IMG/VR virus record: IMGVR_UViG_3300042346_000702
Coordinates: 49,510 to 113,509 of that record
Reading direction: 5' to 3' (one strand)
Source: a virus
Length of the DNA stretch: 64,000 nt
Of the stretch, positions 1 through 9,514 are shown one piece after another; the stretch's first letter is position 1, and each line of letters starts with the position of its first letter. The notes below the pieces were generated by a model. The model saw only the letters and a list, made by a program, of their open reading frames with translations. It had not been told where the DNA came from and did not search any database. The position numbers were made by a program, and so were the translations under genes.

Positions 1-1287
1 ATTGAACCTGGATCATATGCAAGTGACTTTGAGTTCTCTATTAGCATTATTGCTAATAAGTTCAAAATGTGTCATTCGCAAGATGTCTTACTTCTTCCAC
101 ATCAAGTAGGTCCAATCAATACATTACGTGTCAATACTTATCGTGAAGATAACTTGACATTAGAACTTAGAACTAATCATCCTGAACTTGGAAGCTATTC
201 AGAACTTATCCCAACATATCTTGTCGCATCGGATGACTATAATGTTGGCAAAGGATATGATGGACATATCCTTAGACTTGGGTATGACGTCTTTGGACAT
301 ACACTTACTCCACTGAACTATACAAGTCCTGCAACAACACTTATTCAAAATGGTCAAGTTATCTTCAATAGCTTCAACGAAATCAATGTTGACCCTCAAG
401 GTAACGGACCATATGATGCTATCTTTGAGTTTGAACCTTATGACACTACAGGTTACGGAACAGCAAATGACGGTGCGTTTCCTAATAAGCCACATAAGCA
501 GTCGCCAAACATTCCGGACCGAGCTTACATCTATGATGTCTTCTTAAGTAATGTTGCTTATCAATCAGAAGCAAAGCATAACAAAGTTGGAACGATTACT
601 TGGATGGCTGACCCAGTTGATAACGTCTTTAGACAAGTGCTTGATGTTACTCCACATTTTGCTTCTAATTACTTGAAGCTAAACACTGAACTAACTATTC
701 GTGTAGAACAAGCTGATGAATACAATGACTTAGTACGTGTGAAGATGTATGAGCAACTTGAAATGCTTAACATTGAGGTAGAGTCAATCAACGTCAATTT
801 ACCGGATACCGGAGTTCCCGGAACTGATGATGGTGATAACTGGGCAGATACAAAATTTGATGACTTCTCGTTAGATGCAAGGTCTGATTATGAAATACTT
901 GCTTATCATGGATATGATATGTATGGATATGATATGGTTGATTTTGCAATCAATTTAGAAACTGGTCTTCCATACTTACTTGGTGGATATGATGAAGATT
1001 TACCAGACCCATCTAATATTAGAGTATTAGACATCTTATTACAATTACATGATACTTACACTGACACTAGAATAGAACATCCTGTTGCAGAATTGTTACT
1101 TCAGTTAGAAGATGCGACTAATGTTATTGAACTTTATACTAATGCGCCGTCAGTTCCTGGAATTGGAGTTAGAGGATACTTATTACAAGAAGGTCTGGAT
1201 TATACTACAAGTAGTATTCCTGGACAGCCATCGTATAAAGCAATTACCATTCATAGACCTCAACCCTTGCAATTAGTATCTTACTAA
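1..1287 (+). CDS. Virion structural protein, 5' end outside window
   Basis: The reading frame is open from base 1 through the first internal ATG at 67, so the gene starts upstream of the window and only its last 428 codons are seen. I recognise no named family. The product is acidic, rich in Asp, Tyr and beta-branched residues, with no signal peptide or membrane segment in the visible part. It ends 36 bp before another structural-type gene and is followed by the fibre cluster on the same strand, so a baseplate or tail role is likely by position only. Confidence 0.6.
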   Translation: MEPGSYASDFEFSISIIANKFKMCHSQDVLLLPHQVGPINTLRVNTYREDNLTLELRTNHPELGSYSELIPTYLVASDDYNVGKGYDGHILRLGYDVFGHTLTPLNYTSPATTLIQNGQVIFNSFNEINVDPQGNGPYDAIFEFEPYDTTGYGTANDGAFPNKPHKQSPNIPDRAYIYDVFLSNVAYQSEAKHNKVGTITWMADPVDNVFRQVLDVTPHFASNYLKLNTELTIRVEQADEYNDLVRVKMYEQLEMLNIEVESINVNLPDTGVPGTDDGDNWADTKFDDFSLDARSDYEILAYHGYDMYGYDMVDFAINLETGLPYLLGGYDEDLPDPSNIRVLDILLQLHDTYTDTRIEHPVAELLLQLEDATNVIELYTNAPSVPGIGVRGYLLQEGLDYTTSSIPGQPSYKAITIHRPQPLQLVSY

Positions 1288-1323
1288 ATACAACAAACAT
1301 TTACACACGGAGTTATACATACT

Positions 1324-1914
1324 ATGCAAACACAAGATAAAGCAGCTGTTAAGTTTGCTTCACGAGTTATTATCGAAGATACCAATACTGGTGAAATCTT
1401 CTTAGATGATTGTAATGCAGTTCATCCAGAGAACATGGCCTATATCATTGCAAGAGGACTTGCTAACCAGAACAAAAGTCACATTTGGAAAGTAGCAGTT
1501 GGTAATGGTGGAAGCTATGTTGATAGCACTGGAGCATTACACTTCAACATTCCGAATACTATTGGCACTACTGCAAAACTATACAATGAAACCTATTCAG
1601 AATTTGCTGATGCAGCCGGTAATTCAGTAACTGCTATGGCTTCTACGACTGATGTAACTTCATTAGTTGAAGTCATCTTTACGATTGCACCCGATGAACC
1701 GGGTAGTGGCCAATGGCTTACTGATGCGGATGGTGCTGGTAATATCAACGAACCTGGTGGATATGCGTTCGAATTTGATGAACTTGGCTTATTCGCAGAA
1801 AGTGATGATGTCAATCATCCGTACTTACTAACACACATTGTCTTTCATCCAATTGCAAAAACTCAAAATCGTAACTTAAGACTTCGTTATACTTTAACGA
1901 TTAGTGTTTCATAG
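1324..1914 (+). CDS. Putative tail/baseplate structural protein (196 aa)
   Basis: The ATG follows a CGGAG ribosome site. The protein is beta-rich with a central VGNGGSYVD segment and a C-terminal part that reads ELGLF, LLTHIVFHPI and ends in alternating beta residues; this pattern resembles small structural proteins found next to fibres in T4-like phages, but I cannot name the family with certainty. It lies between a structural gene and the giant fibre gene, and a late-promoter sequence sits just after its stop. A virion role is inferred. Confidence 0.55.
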   Translation: MQTQDKAAVKFASRVIIEDTNTGEIFLDDCNAVHPENMAYIIARGLANQNKSHIWKVAVGNGGSYVDSTGALHFNIPNTIGTTAKLYNETYSEFADAAGNSVTAMASTTDVTSLVEVIFTIAPDEPGSGQWLTDADGAGNINEPGGYAFEFDELGLFAESDDVNHPYLLTHIVFHPIAKTQNRNLRLRYTLTISVS

Positions 1915-1926
1915 AAGCCTAGTTTA

Positions 1927-1934
1927 GATAAATA
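1927..1934 (+). promoter_or_regulatory. T4-type late promoter (GATAAATA)
   Basis: GATAAATA matches 7 of 8 bases of the T4 late consensus TATAAATA and lies 45 bp before the 1944-aa fibre gene. Confidence 0.6.
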
Positions 1935-1979
1935 CCTGTATCACTCTTTACATACATTACGATACAGGTATTCATCATT

Positions 1980-4900
1980 ATGGAACTAACTTTTAGACAT
2001 GGCATCATACGTCATCAAATCGATACATCTGGTACTGCAACTTTCTTACGTAAGTCTGGTTCTAATGACGAATTCATTGACTTAGTATGTGATGAAGATA
2101 CTCTTATCTTTGCTATTGCTCATGGTGTCAATGCTGACTATCTTGTAACTGAACCAAGAACTGTCACTCATGCTTGGGGCCCTATGGCGGCTCATGGTGA
2201 AACCCAGTATCTTTACTGGGACATTTCACTTCTCAATGCAACCTTATCTCGTGGCTTTACTTCAGTTTCTCCATATGCTGGTCCTAATGAACCAGCATCT
2301 CCGCAAAACGACCAACACTGGTATGATACTAACATCAACCAAATGAAAGTTTGGAGTGGGGCTAAGTGGATACCAAAGCTTCGTCTTTTTGCGGGAACAT
2401 ACTCAAATAACGCAATAGTCATCCCGTCACCTCGTGGTTCTCAAGCAGGATTGAATGTTGCATGTAAAGCAGGTAGCATCATTTTAGGGTCTTCAGCCCA
2501 ACCTGTGCGTGATAGCGATGGCACATTCATTACATCTGAAAGCAACTTAATCGCTTCTCATACTTCAGGTGAAAATCTTAAGATTGAAGCAATGCAACTA
2601 TTTGGCGAAGCTGTCGAGTTCATCCCTGCATTTTCTTTCGTAACATATGAAATTCCTGGCAAAGTCAAACTTGCATCAAGCAATAGACCGGAAGAAATCA
2701 TTAACGGTATTATGACCAATGAATACTTCCCTGGTCAAATCGGTAATGTTGTTGCTAACGGTCTTGTTCGAAATGAACAGTGGAACTTTGCTCCATCTCA
2801 AGTCAATCATCCTCTTTACATTGGCGTAAATGGGGAACTTTCATTAGTAGAACCTTCATTACAAGATAAGTATGTTGTTGGTTATGTCTATGACAAAACT
2901 TCAATCTTTGTTGATATTCAATGGAGAGGTGGTATTGGACAGATACAAGCAGTTGTCGGTATTACTTTAGCGGGTGATGTATCAGGTGCTGGATTATCTT
3001 CATCTGCAATCAACACCACTCTTGCAAATTCCGGTGTTACCCCAGGTACTTATAACAATGTTACTGTAGATGCTAAAGGTAGAACTACTTCAGGCACAGT
3101 TGAGCCTTACTTGCTTCATAATGAAGTGATTACTCTTAGCGGTGATGCAACCGGAAGTGGTTCAACTTCAATACCTGTTACTCTTACTAATGTTACAACA
3201 CCGGGTACTTATAACTCAGTGACTGTTGATGCTAAAGGTCGTGTCATTAGTGGTTCATTCGTCCCAGACCAAAATGTTGCACCTCTTCTTGTAGATTTTG
3301 TCAATGGCGCGTCTCTTGACGTTACTGCATGGAATACAAAGTTATTGAACTTCGGTTCCGACTTCTTAGGAACTAATTATGGATTAGGAACTATTACCAA
3401 TCCAGGTGATGTCGTTTTTCAACTAAGTAACACTGGAGTAGCACCAGGTAACTATAACCGAGTGACTGTAGATGCTAAAGGTCGTGTGACAGCTGCAACT
3501 TTTGATGTGATTGACCTCTCTTCAACACTGACAGGCGATGTTACTGGAAGTGGTAGTGCAACTATTGCAACAACGCTAAGTAACACTGGAGTTACTCAAG
3601 GTACTTATAACAACGTAACCGTAGATGCTAAAGGTCGTGTGACAAACGGAACAAATGAGCCTTACTTGACAACTGTTACCTTGACCGGAGTAATTACTGG
3701 AAGTGGTTCAAATCTCATCAATACTTCACTTACTCCAACAGGTGTAACACCTGGAACATGGAATAACTTTACTGTCAATGCAGAAGGTCGAATAGTTGGT
3801 GCATCTAATGTTGATTACGATAACGACACTACATTAACTGGTGATGTTCTTGCAAGTGGTCGTGGTATCATTTCAACCGCGCTAAGTCATACTGGTGTTG
3901 TAGCTGGTACTTATAACTCAGTGACTGTTGATGCTAAAGGTCGTGTGACAGCTGCAACTAATGTGCCTACTTCAACAGCAACTACATTGACAGGTGATGT
4001 TACTGGAACAGGAACAGGAACTATTACGACCACTCTTGCAAATTCTGGTGTGACACCAGGTACTTATAACTCCGTTACCGTTGATGCTAAAGGTCGTGTG
4101 ACATCTGCGTCAAACATTGTTGATAATGTTGGAGCTACTAATCTTAATGAACTATCTGATGTTACTTTAACATCTCCATCAAATACTCAAGTACTTCAGT
4201 ATAACGGAAGTCAATGGGTTAATGCTACTCTGTCAATTCCTTCTAGTATTCAGTACTTAGATGATTTACTTGATGTAACTATCACTACTCCAACTGCAAA
4301 TCAATCTTTACTTTGGAATGGAACTGAATGGGTCAATCAACCATTAGACAGAATAGTTAGTCAATACAATAATTTGACAAGCCGCATTTTAGTTGACCAG
4401 ACTGGTGAAATCATTACTCATAATATCAATGATACTACTTTCATCACAACAACTCCAACTATTACTGCAATCGGCAAAAGTGCTCCACCTGAATTTTGGT
4501 ATGCTCTTTTTGATGCTGGAACAGTATTGCAATCTAATGTTGTGTTTCATGCAACATGTATTGATGCTGATACTAATGATGATATCGTTGTTGGTGGATA
4601 TGCAAAAAATGTCAGTGTTGGAGATGCTATTCAGAATAAAGCTTTTGTTGTAAAGTACGATAGCTTAGGAAATATCATTTGGCAAAAGGGATTCCAAGGA
4701 GTTGTAACTCAATCAAGTCCAACATTAACCCCAACAACTATTGAAGCATTAGTCATCAATCAATCTGATACCACAACTTACGTTGGTCTAACATGTGATG
4801 CAGAAAGTTCAATAGTCAAACTTGATGTGCTTGGTAATATAGTATGGCAAACAAAATTTGATACTTACTATGGTACTATTTCTGATATGGTAGTAAGAGC

Positions 4901-7814
4901 TAATGATTCTTCACTATATGTATCAGGTTATCAAGATTCTGATGGTAGAGGTTATATTGGTAAAATCAATATGACAACCGGCGCAGTTGATTTCTTCTAC
5001 GAACTCCAAAGATTTAGAACTTATGCATTAGAACTAAGTTCTTCTGGAAATGAATTGTTTGTAGGTGGTGATTTATTTGATAGTCCATTAGACGATAATT
5101 TTGCAAACATATTCAAATTCAATGTAACCGGAAACAGCTTTACATTTGTTTCTAATGTCACTGTAAATCTTACCGGTGGCAAAAGATATGTTGAACTGAA
5201 AAGGTCAGGAACTTCTATTTACGCATTGGGTACTCAACCAGCTTCTTGGACAATGGGTGATTATTCAATCATCAAATATAATGAAGCTACTTTAGCAGTT
5301 GAAGCTAGCAAACAATTCTATGATGCATTTTTTGTAAGATTTGTCAATGGTGTTGGTATGTCATTAGACATCAATGGTAATGTGTATGTCTTAGGTTATG
5401 AAGGCGATCAATATGCACCTGCTAATAATCAATTATCATTAGTCAAATTCAATTCGTCTTTAGTACTTGAATGGCAAAAAACTTTTGGACATCCTACATT
5501 TGGGGATAGACATTATAATCTAAATGGAATTGTAACAAATGGGAATGCTGTTTATATAACAGGAAGTACTTTTGATATGTATGCTTCATCTGGATTGATA
5601 CTAAAATATCCACAAGATGGTTCAATTACTGGAACTTTTGGAACACATGTTATTGCAAATGATAGCAAATTTGAAGGAACACCAATGCATACTGTTCAAT
5701 CAATCGTTCCGTCTGCAATTACATCGCTAACTCCAAGTACTACATCATCTGTTATTTCAATAGCCCAATCAAATGTTTCTCATTTATCATTTATAAGCAT
5801 AAGTGGTGGTGTTGATTACTATATCGATTTGATAGGACAACTTCAAATTAATGGAAGTCCTGGGCATGCTGGAGAAGTATTAACTTCAAATGGCGCGACT
5901 GCTTTACCATCATGGAACACATTAGCAATTCCTTCAACTTTAGATAATCTTTCTGATGTAAGCATAAATTCTACATTTCCACTTATGGCATCTGATGTTC
6001 TTACCTATCATTTAGGTGAATGGAAAAACTCTCAGCTTCCAATAGCATCTTATATGACAACCGGTGTTGTCAAAATTGGTTCAGGACTTTCAATTGATGG
6101 AAGTGGATTATTATCTGCAACTGCTAGTGCAACAAATTTAGATGGATTATCAGATGTAGTTATTACTTCTCCAACTACTAATCAATTGCTTCAATATAAT
6201 GGAACAAGTTGGGTGAATACAAGTGTGGGTATTAGCTCAACAAATTTAGATGGATTATCAGATGTAGTTATTACTTCTCCAGTTACTAATCAATTGCTTC
6301 AATATAATGGAACAAGCTGGGTGAATACAAGTGGAGGAATTACTTTATCTCAATATAGTACTGATGCTAATTTCGCTTCTATTACTACGCAGAAAGCTCG
6401 AGGAACTTCGACTACTCCAACTGCTATTCTTTCAGGTGATAGAATATTTGGTTTGTATTCTAAAGGTTATCATTCAGGTGCAGCTTTTAGTCCAAACTCT
6501 GCCGCAATTCAATTCATTGCAAGTGAGAATTATACTTCAACTGCTCAAGGAAATTACATATCCTTTGAAACAACTAAGAATACTACAAATGTAAGATTAG
6601 AACAAATTAGAATTACTGACCAAGGACATTTACAGTTTGTTCAATCAGGACAAAGAATCTGGGGTGATTTTGGAAATGCTACTCATGCAAATAGACCATC
6701 GTTCCAATCGAATGTTACTAACAATAACACGATGATTCCAATACTTCCAAATGGAACTTCTACTACTGCTGGTATATTTGCAGCTAATAGTTCAAATGTC
6801 ACAAATTCAGCTTTTGCTCAATTAGTTGTAACATCTACATATGCAGGGTTAGCATCAGGTGCATTGGGAACAGGAACTTTCTTGCCAATATCTTTTCTTA
6901 CAAATAATATTGAACAAGTAAAAATTACAACACAGGGTAATTTACAGTTTGTTCAATTAGGACAAAAGATATTAGGTGAGTTTGGAAATGCTAATCATGC
7001 ACTTAGACCAACATTCCAATCAAGTGTTACTAATACAAATACTGTAATTCCAATCATGCCAAACGGTACATCACAGCAAGCTGGCATAATTGCATTTAAT
7101 AATTCTAACATTGTAAATGCATCAAATATTCAAATTTACACAACTGATGTTGATACTCGTATTAGTTCTGGAGCATTTGGAACAGGAACTTATCTTCCAT
7201 TATCAATTTATACTAATAATACTGAACAAGTAAGAATACTTGAAACTGCATATTCAGTCAATTATCTAACATTGCAGGGTAATATAGCTACTAATCCAGT
7301 ACAAATAGGTGCTAATGGAACTGATACTAACATTACTATAAAAATTGCGCCAAAAGGTACAGGCGAAGTTCAATTTGCTGCAAATAACCTTGCACACAAT
7401 AATGGAAACTTTAGTACTTATGGGGATGCTATTTCTCGTGATTACGTATTACGCAATTCAACTACAACTGCTACTCAAACTGAACTTTTCTTGAATGGAA
7501 GTTCAACCCGTATGGTATTAGCAAATGATTCTACTTGGAAGTTCCAAGTTCAAGTAGTTGCTAGAAGAACTGATGTAAATGATGAAAGCGCTTCATTTAC
7601 GTTAGATGGATGTATTGACCGAAATGCTTCTGCTGCAACAACTGCATTAGTAGGAACGGTTACTCTTTCAAACGTCATCAAAGATTCACCTGCATGGGAT
7701 GTAACTGCATATGCTGATACTACAAATGGCGCTCTTAGAATCTTAGTATCTGGTGAAGCTGGAAAAACAATTAGATGGGTTGCATTTGTCAAAACTATTG
7801 AAGTTATTGGATAG
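1980..7814 (+). CDS. Giant tail fibre protein with beta-propeller-like insert (1944 aa)
   Basis: Residues 1-310 form an N-terminal domain that is repeated as a separate protein at 8530-9489, probably the virion attachment part. Residues about 320-720 hold at least seven copies of a fibre repeat (TLTGDVTGSG, then GTYNxVTVDAKGRV). LSDVxITSPxxxQLLQYNG repeats flank the next part. Residues about 840-1225 contain blades such as VVKYDSLGNIIWQK and VKFNSSLVLEWQKTF, typical of SBBP/delta-60 beta-propeller repeats. Two roughly 100-residue repeats (FVQxGQxIxGxFGNA) follow, then a C-terminal domain ending in GKTIRWVAFVKTIEV. A late promoter precedes it. It overlaps the convergent glycosyltransferase by 11 bp. 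The role is host recognition; the receptor is unknown. Confidence 0.88.
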   Translation: MELTFRHGIIRHQIDTSGTATFLRKSGSNDEFIDLVCDEDTLIFAIAHGVNADYLVTEPRTVTHAWGPMAAHGETQYLYWDISLLNATLSRGFTSVSPYAGPNEPASPQNDQHWYDTNINQMKVWSGAKWIPKLRLFAGTYSNNAIVIPSPRGSQAGLNVACKAGSIILGSSAQPVRDSDGTFITSESNLIASHTSGENLKIEAMQLFGEAVEFIPAFSFVTYEIPGKVKLASSNRPEEIINGIMTNEYFPGQIGNVVANGLVRNEQWNFAPSQVNHPLYIGVNGELSLVEPSLQDKYVVGYVYDKTSIFVDIQWRGGIGQIQAVVGITLAGDVSGAGLSSSAINTTLANSGVTPGTYNNVTVDAKGRTTSGTVEPYLLHNEVITLSGDATGSGSTSIPVTLTNVTTPGTYNSVTVDAKGRVISGSFVPDQNVAPLLVDFVNGASLDVTAWNTKLLNFGSDFLGTNYGLGTITNPGDVVFQLSNTGVAPGNYNRVTVDAKGRVTAATFDVIDLSSTLTGDVTGSGSATIATTLSNTGVTQGTYNNVTVDAKGRVTNGTNEPYLTTVTLTGVITGSGSNLINTSLTPTGVTPGTWNNFTVNAEGRIVGASNVDYDNDTTLTGDVLASGRGIISTALSHTGVVAGTYNSVTVDAKGRVTAATNVPTSTATTLTGDVTGTGTGTITTTLANSGVTPGTYNSVTVDAKGRVTSASNIVDNVGATNLNELSDVTLTSPSNTQVLQYNGSQWVNATLSIPSSIQYLDDLLDVTITTPTANQSLLWNGTEWVNQPLDRIVSQYNNLTSRILVDQTGEIITHNINDTTFITTTPTITAIGKSAPPEFWYALFDAGTVLQSNVVFHATCIDADTNDDIVVGGYAKNVSVGDAIQNKAFVVKYDSLGNIIWQKGFQGVVTQSSPTLTPTTIEALVINQSDTTTYVGLTCDAESSIVKLDVLGNIVWQTKFDTYYGTISDMVVRANDSSLYVSGYQDSDGRGYIGKINMTTGAVDFFYELQRFRTYALELSSSGNELFVGGDLFDSPLDDNFANIFKFNVTGNSFTFVSNVTVNLTGGKRYVELKRSGTSIYALGTQPASWTMGDYSIIKYNEATLAVEASKQFYDAFFVRFVNGVGMSLDINGNVYVLGYEGDQYAPANNQLSLVKFNSSLVLEWQKTFGHPTFGDRHYNLNGIVTNGNAVYITGSTFDMYASSGLILKYPQDGSITGTFGTHVIANDSKFEGTPMHTVQSIVPSAITSLTPSTTSSVISIAQSNVSHLSFISISGGVDYYIDLIGQLQINGSPGHAGEVLTSNGATALPSWNTLAIPSTLDNLSDVSINSTFPLMASDVLTYHLGEWKNSQLPIASYMTTGVVKIGSGLSIDGSGLLSATASATNLDGLSDVVITSPTTNQLLQYNGTSWVNTSVGISSTNLDGLSDVVITSPVTNQLLQYNGTSWVNTSGGITLSQYSTDANFASITTQKARGTSTTPTAILSGDRIFGLYSKGYHSGAAFSPNSAAIQFIASENYTSTAQGNYISFETTKNTTNVRLEQIRITDQGHLQFVQSGQRIWGDFGNATHANRPSFQSNVTNNNTMIPILPNGTSTTAGIFAANSSNVTNSAFAQLVVTSTYAGLASGALGTGTFLPISFLTNNIEQVKITTQGNLQFVQLGQKILGEFGNANHALRPTFQSSVTNTNTVIPIMPNGTSQQAGIIAFNNSNIVNASNIQIYTTDVDTRISSGAFGTGTYLPLSIYTNNTEQVRILETAYSVNYLTLQGNIATNPVQIGANGTDTNITIKIAPKGTGEVQFAANNLAHNNGNFSTYGDAISRDYVLRNSTTTATQTELFLNGSSTRMVLANDSTWKFQVQVVARRTDVNDESASFTLDGCIDRNASAATTALVGTVTLSNVIKDSPAWDVTAYADTTNGALRILVSGEAGKTIRWVAFVKTIEVIG
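2956..4130 (+). repeat. Coding tandem repeats of the fibre (about 7 units)
   Basis: The units encode TLTGDVTGSG...GTYNxVTVDAKGRVT. At DNA level the phrase gttgatgctaaaggtcgtg recurs almost unchanged, so units can recombine. The same protein repeat occurs in the fibre at 44137-48987 on the other strand. Confidence 0.85.
6130..6334 (+). repeat. Near-identical direct repeat, 108-bp period
   Basis: A segment of about 97 bp starting at 6130 reappears at 6238 with only a few mismatches. Each copy encodes the LDGLSDVVITSP...QYNGTSWVNTS fibre unit. The period of 36 codons keeps the frame. This points to a recent in-frame duplication. Confidence 0.85.
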
Positions 7815-8454
7815 CGGCTCTTCTAGCTAAGTAAGACATCAATTGATGGAACTCCGTTATCTTTTTAGCGGAGTATCCATTGTTGTAGCGACCTGCATTT
7901 CCGTCACTTCTCCAATGATATCCTAAATCAGGAAGCGCTTTCCATGGACCTAATAATCCAAGCAAAGTATAACGAAGATGTTCTACATAAGTATCCGAAG
8001 TATAACGACCTTCTTTAGTAAGTAACTCAATTTGTCTATTGATTATATCAGAATACTTTCGTCTAATCACAACTAATTGATGAATCTCAAAATAGTTTTG
8101 AAACATATAATGGTCTCGCCATTCTCGATAGGGTTTCATATAGTCCTTGATAATATTAGCATTTTCATCTATAATACTTGAACGAGTATAAACCCCAACT
8201 AAATGAGGATTCATATCTAATACTTTCTGACACTTAGCAAAAATGTCAGGTTCAATCAAATCATCAGGGTCAACGAAAGACACATATTCAGAAGTTCCAG
8301 TTGAATAACCATTAATGCGAGCTTGTTTGATATTACGAAAGATGCCAGGTAAATGATGAATGGTAATATTAGGTTCTCGTTCTAATATAGTAAGGCATTC
8401 TTGTGCCCATTGTTTGTTGTCACTTTCTAATTGTAACATATGAACGTCTATCAT
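7804..8454 (-). CDS. Family-2-like glycosyltransferase (216 aa)
   Basis: The sequence YVSFVDPDDLIEPDIF (DPDD at residues 62-65) is the metal and nucleotide-sugar binding DxD region of GT-A glycosyltransferases, and the preceding ARINGYSTGTSEY matches the usual N-R-G segment of family 2 enzymes. The open frame extends to 8511, but the ATG at 8454 has an AAGGAAC ribosome site at good spacing and is preferred. It stands alone on the minus strand between two fibre genes. It probably transfers a sugar to a virion or host surface molecule; donor and acceptor cannot be told. Confidence 0.8.
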   Translation of the reverse strand: MIDVHMLQLESDNKQWAQECLTILEREPNITIHHLPGIFRNIKQARINGYSTGTSEYVSFVDPDDLIEPDIFAKCQKVLDMNPHLVGVYTRSSIIDENANIIKDYMKPYREWRDHYMFQNYFEIHQLVVIRRKYSDIINRQIELLTKEGRYTSDTYVEHLRYTLLGLLGPWKALPDLGYHWRSDGNAGRYNNGYSAKKITEFHQLMSYLARRAAIQ

Positions 8455-8477
8455 AAAGTTCCTTCTGTCAGTAAAGC

Positions 8478-8485
8478 TATAAATA
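8478..8485 (+). promoter_or_regulatory. T4-type late promoter (TATAAATA)
   Basis: A perfect TATAAATA lies 44 bp before the gene at 8530 and just outside the chosen start of the divergent glycosyltransferase. Confidence 0.75.
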
Positions 8486-8529
8486 TGTTTAATGCTGTAT
8501 AATAATTTCAATCAAATGGAACACCCATA

Positions 8530-9489
8530 ATGCAACTTAACTTTCGACATGGTATTGTCAGACATCAAACCGATACCTCCGGAACCTCGACATTTATTCG
8601 TAAGTCTGGAAATGGTGATGAACATCTTGATTTAGTATGTGATGAAGCCCCTTTGATTTTTACCGCGGCTCATGCTAATAATAACTATTTAGTACAGTTT
8701 AATAGGACAGTAATTGATGCATGGGGGCCAATGCCACCTTTAGGTCAAACCCAATACTTGTATTGGGATATCTCACTACTCAACGCTGCAGTCACTTTTG
8801 GATATACTACTGTCAATCCATATTTTGGTGTCAATGCTCCGCCTGCTCCAATTCTAAACGACCAACATTGGTATGATACTACTACAATGATTATGAAAGT
8901 TTGGAATGGCTCAAAATGGATTCCAAAGATTAGAGTATTTGCCGCAACATATAACAATTCTGCTGTTATCATACCAAAACCCCGCGGAACACAAATCAAT
9001 AAAAATGAAAGATGTGATGCGGGTAACATCATGATTGGGAAGAATAATACTCCGCTTCGTGATAGTGACGGAACTTTTGTTACAACTGAATGTGACCTTA
9101 GAGTAAGTCATACAACGGGTGAGAATGTTAGATTTGATACCGCTCAATTATTTGCTGAAGCTATAGGTTTTATTCCAGCTTTTTCATTAGTATCATATGT
9201 TTCCCCGCGAAAAGTTCAATTAGCTTCTTATCTCAATGAATCTATTGAAGTTAGTGGAATTATGACTAACGAATACTTTATCGGAGAAGTTGGAAATGTT
9301 ATATCTAATGGCTTAGTAAGAAACGAACAGTGGAACTTTTTACCAAGTCAAGTCAATATGCCGTTATTTTGCGGCCAAAATGGAGAAGTAACTCTAACAC
9401 CTCCACCTGTAGGAATGCTACAAGAAATAGGATATGTATATGATGCAGATACTATCTATCTTCGCATTCAATTACCAATTATCTTGTAA
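8530..9489 (+). CDS. Stand-alone copy of the fibre N-terminal domain (319 aa)
   Basis: The protein aligns along its length with residues 1-310 of the 1944-aa fibre: LNFRHGIVRHQTDTSGTSTF, WGPMPP, QTQYLYWDISLLNA, NDQHWYDT, MTNEYF and NGLVRNEQWNF are shared with small changes. It stops where the fibre repeats would begin. A perfect late promoter precedes it. It could be an adaptor that joins a separate fibre to the virion, a competitor for the same attachment site, or the remnant of a second fibre. No frameshift is visible, so it looks like a working gene. Confidence 0.75.
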   Translation: MQLNFRHGIVRHQTDTSGTSTFIRKSGNGDEHLDLVCDEAPLIFTAAHANNNYLVQFNRTVIDAWGPMPPLGQTQYLYWDISLLNAAVTFGYTTVNPYFGVNAPPAPILNDQHWYDTTTMIMKVWNGSKWIPKIRVFAATYNNSAVIIPKPRGTQINKNERCDAGNIMIGKNNTPLRDSDGTFVTTECDLRVSHTTGENVRFDTAQLFAEAIGFIPAFSLVSYVSPRKVQLASYLNESIEVSGIMTNEYFIGEVGNVISNGLVRNEQWNFLPSQVNMPLFCGQNGEVTLTPPPVGMLQEIGYVYDADTIYLRIQLPIIL

Positions 9490-9514
9490 TCATTTTCTAA
9501 AGGTTCTCTAAGTA

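Noticed and set aside
2956-4130. Regular repeats considered as a CRISPR array
   Set aside because: The repeats are coding, in frame and part of a fibre protein; there are no unique spacers of constant length.
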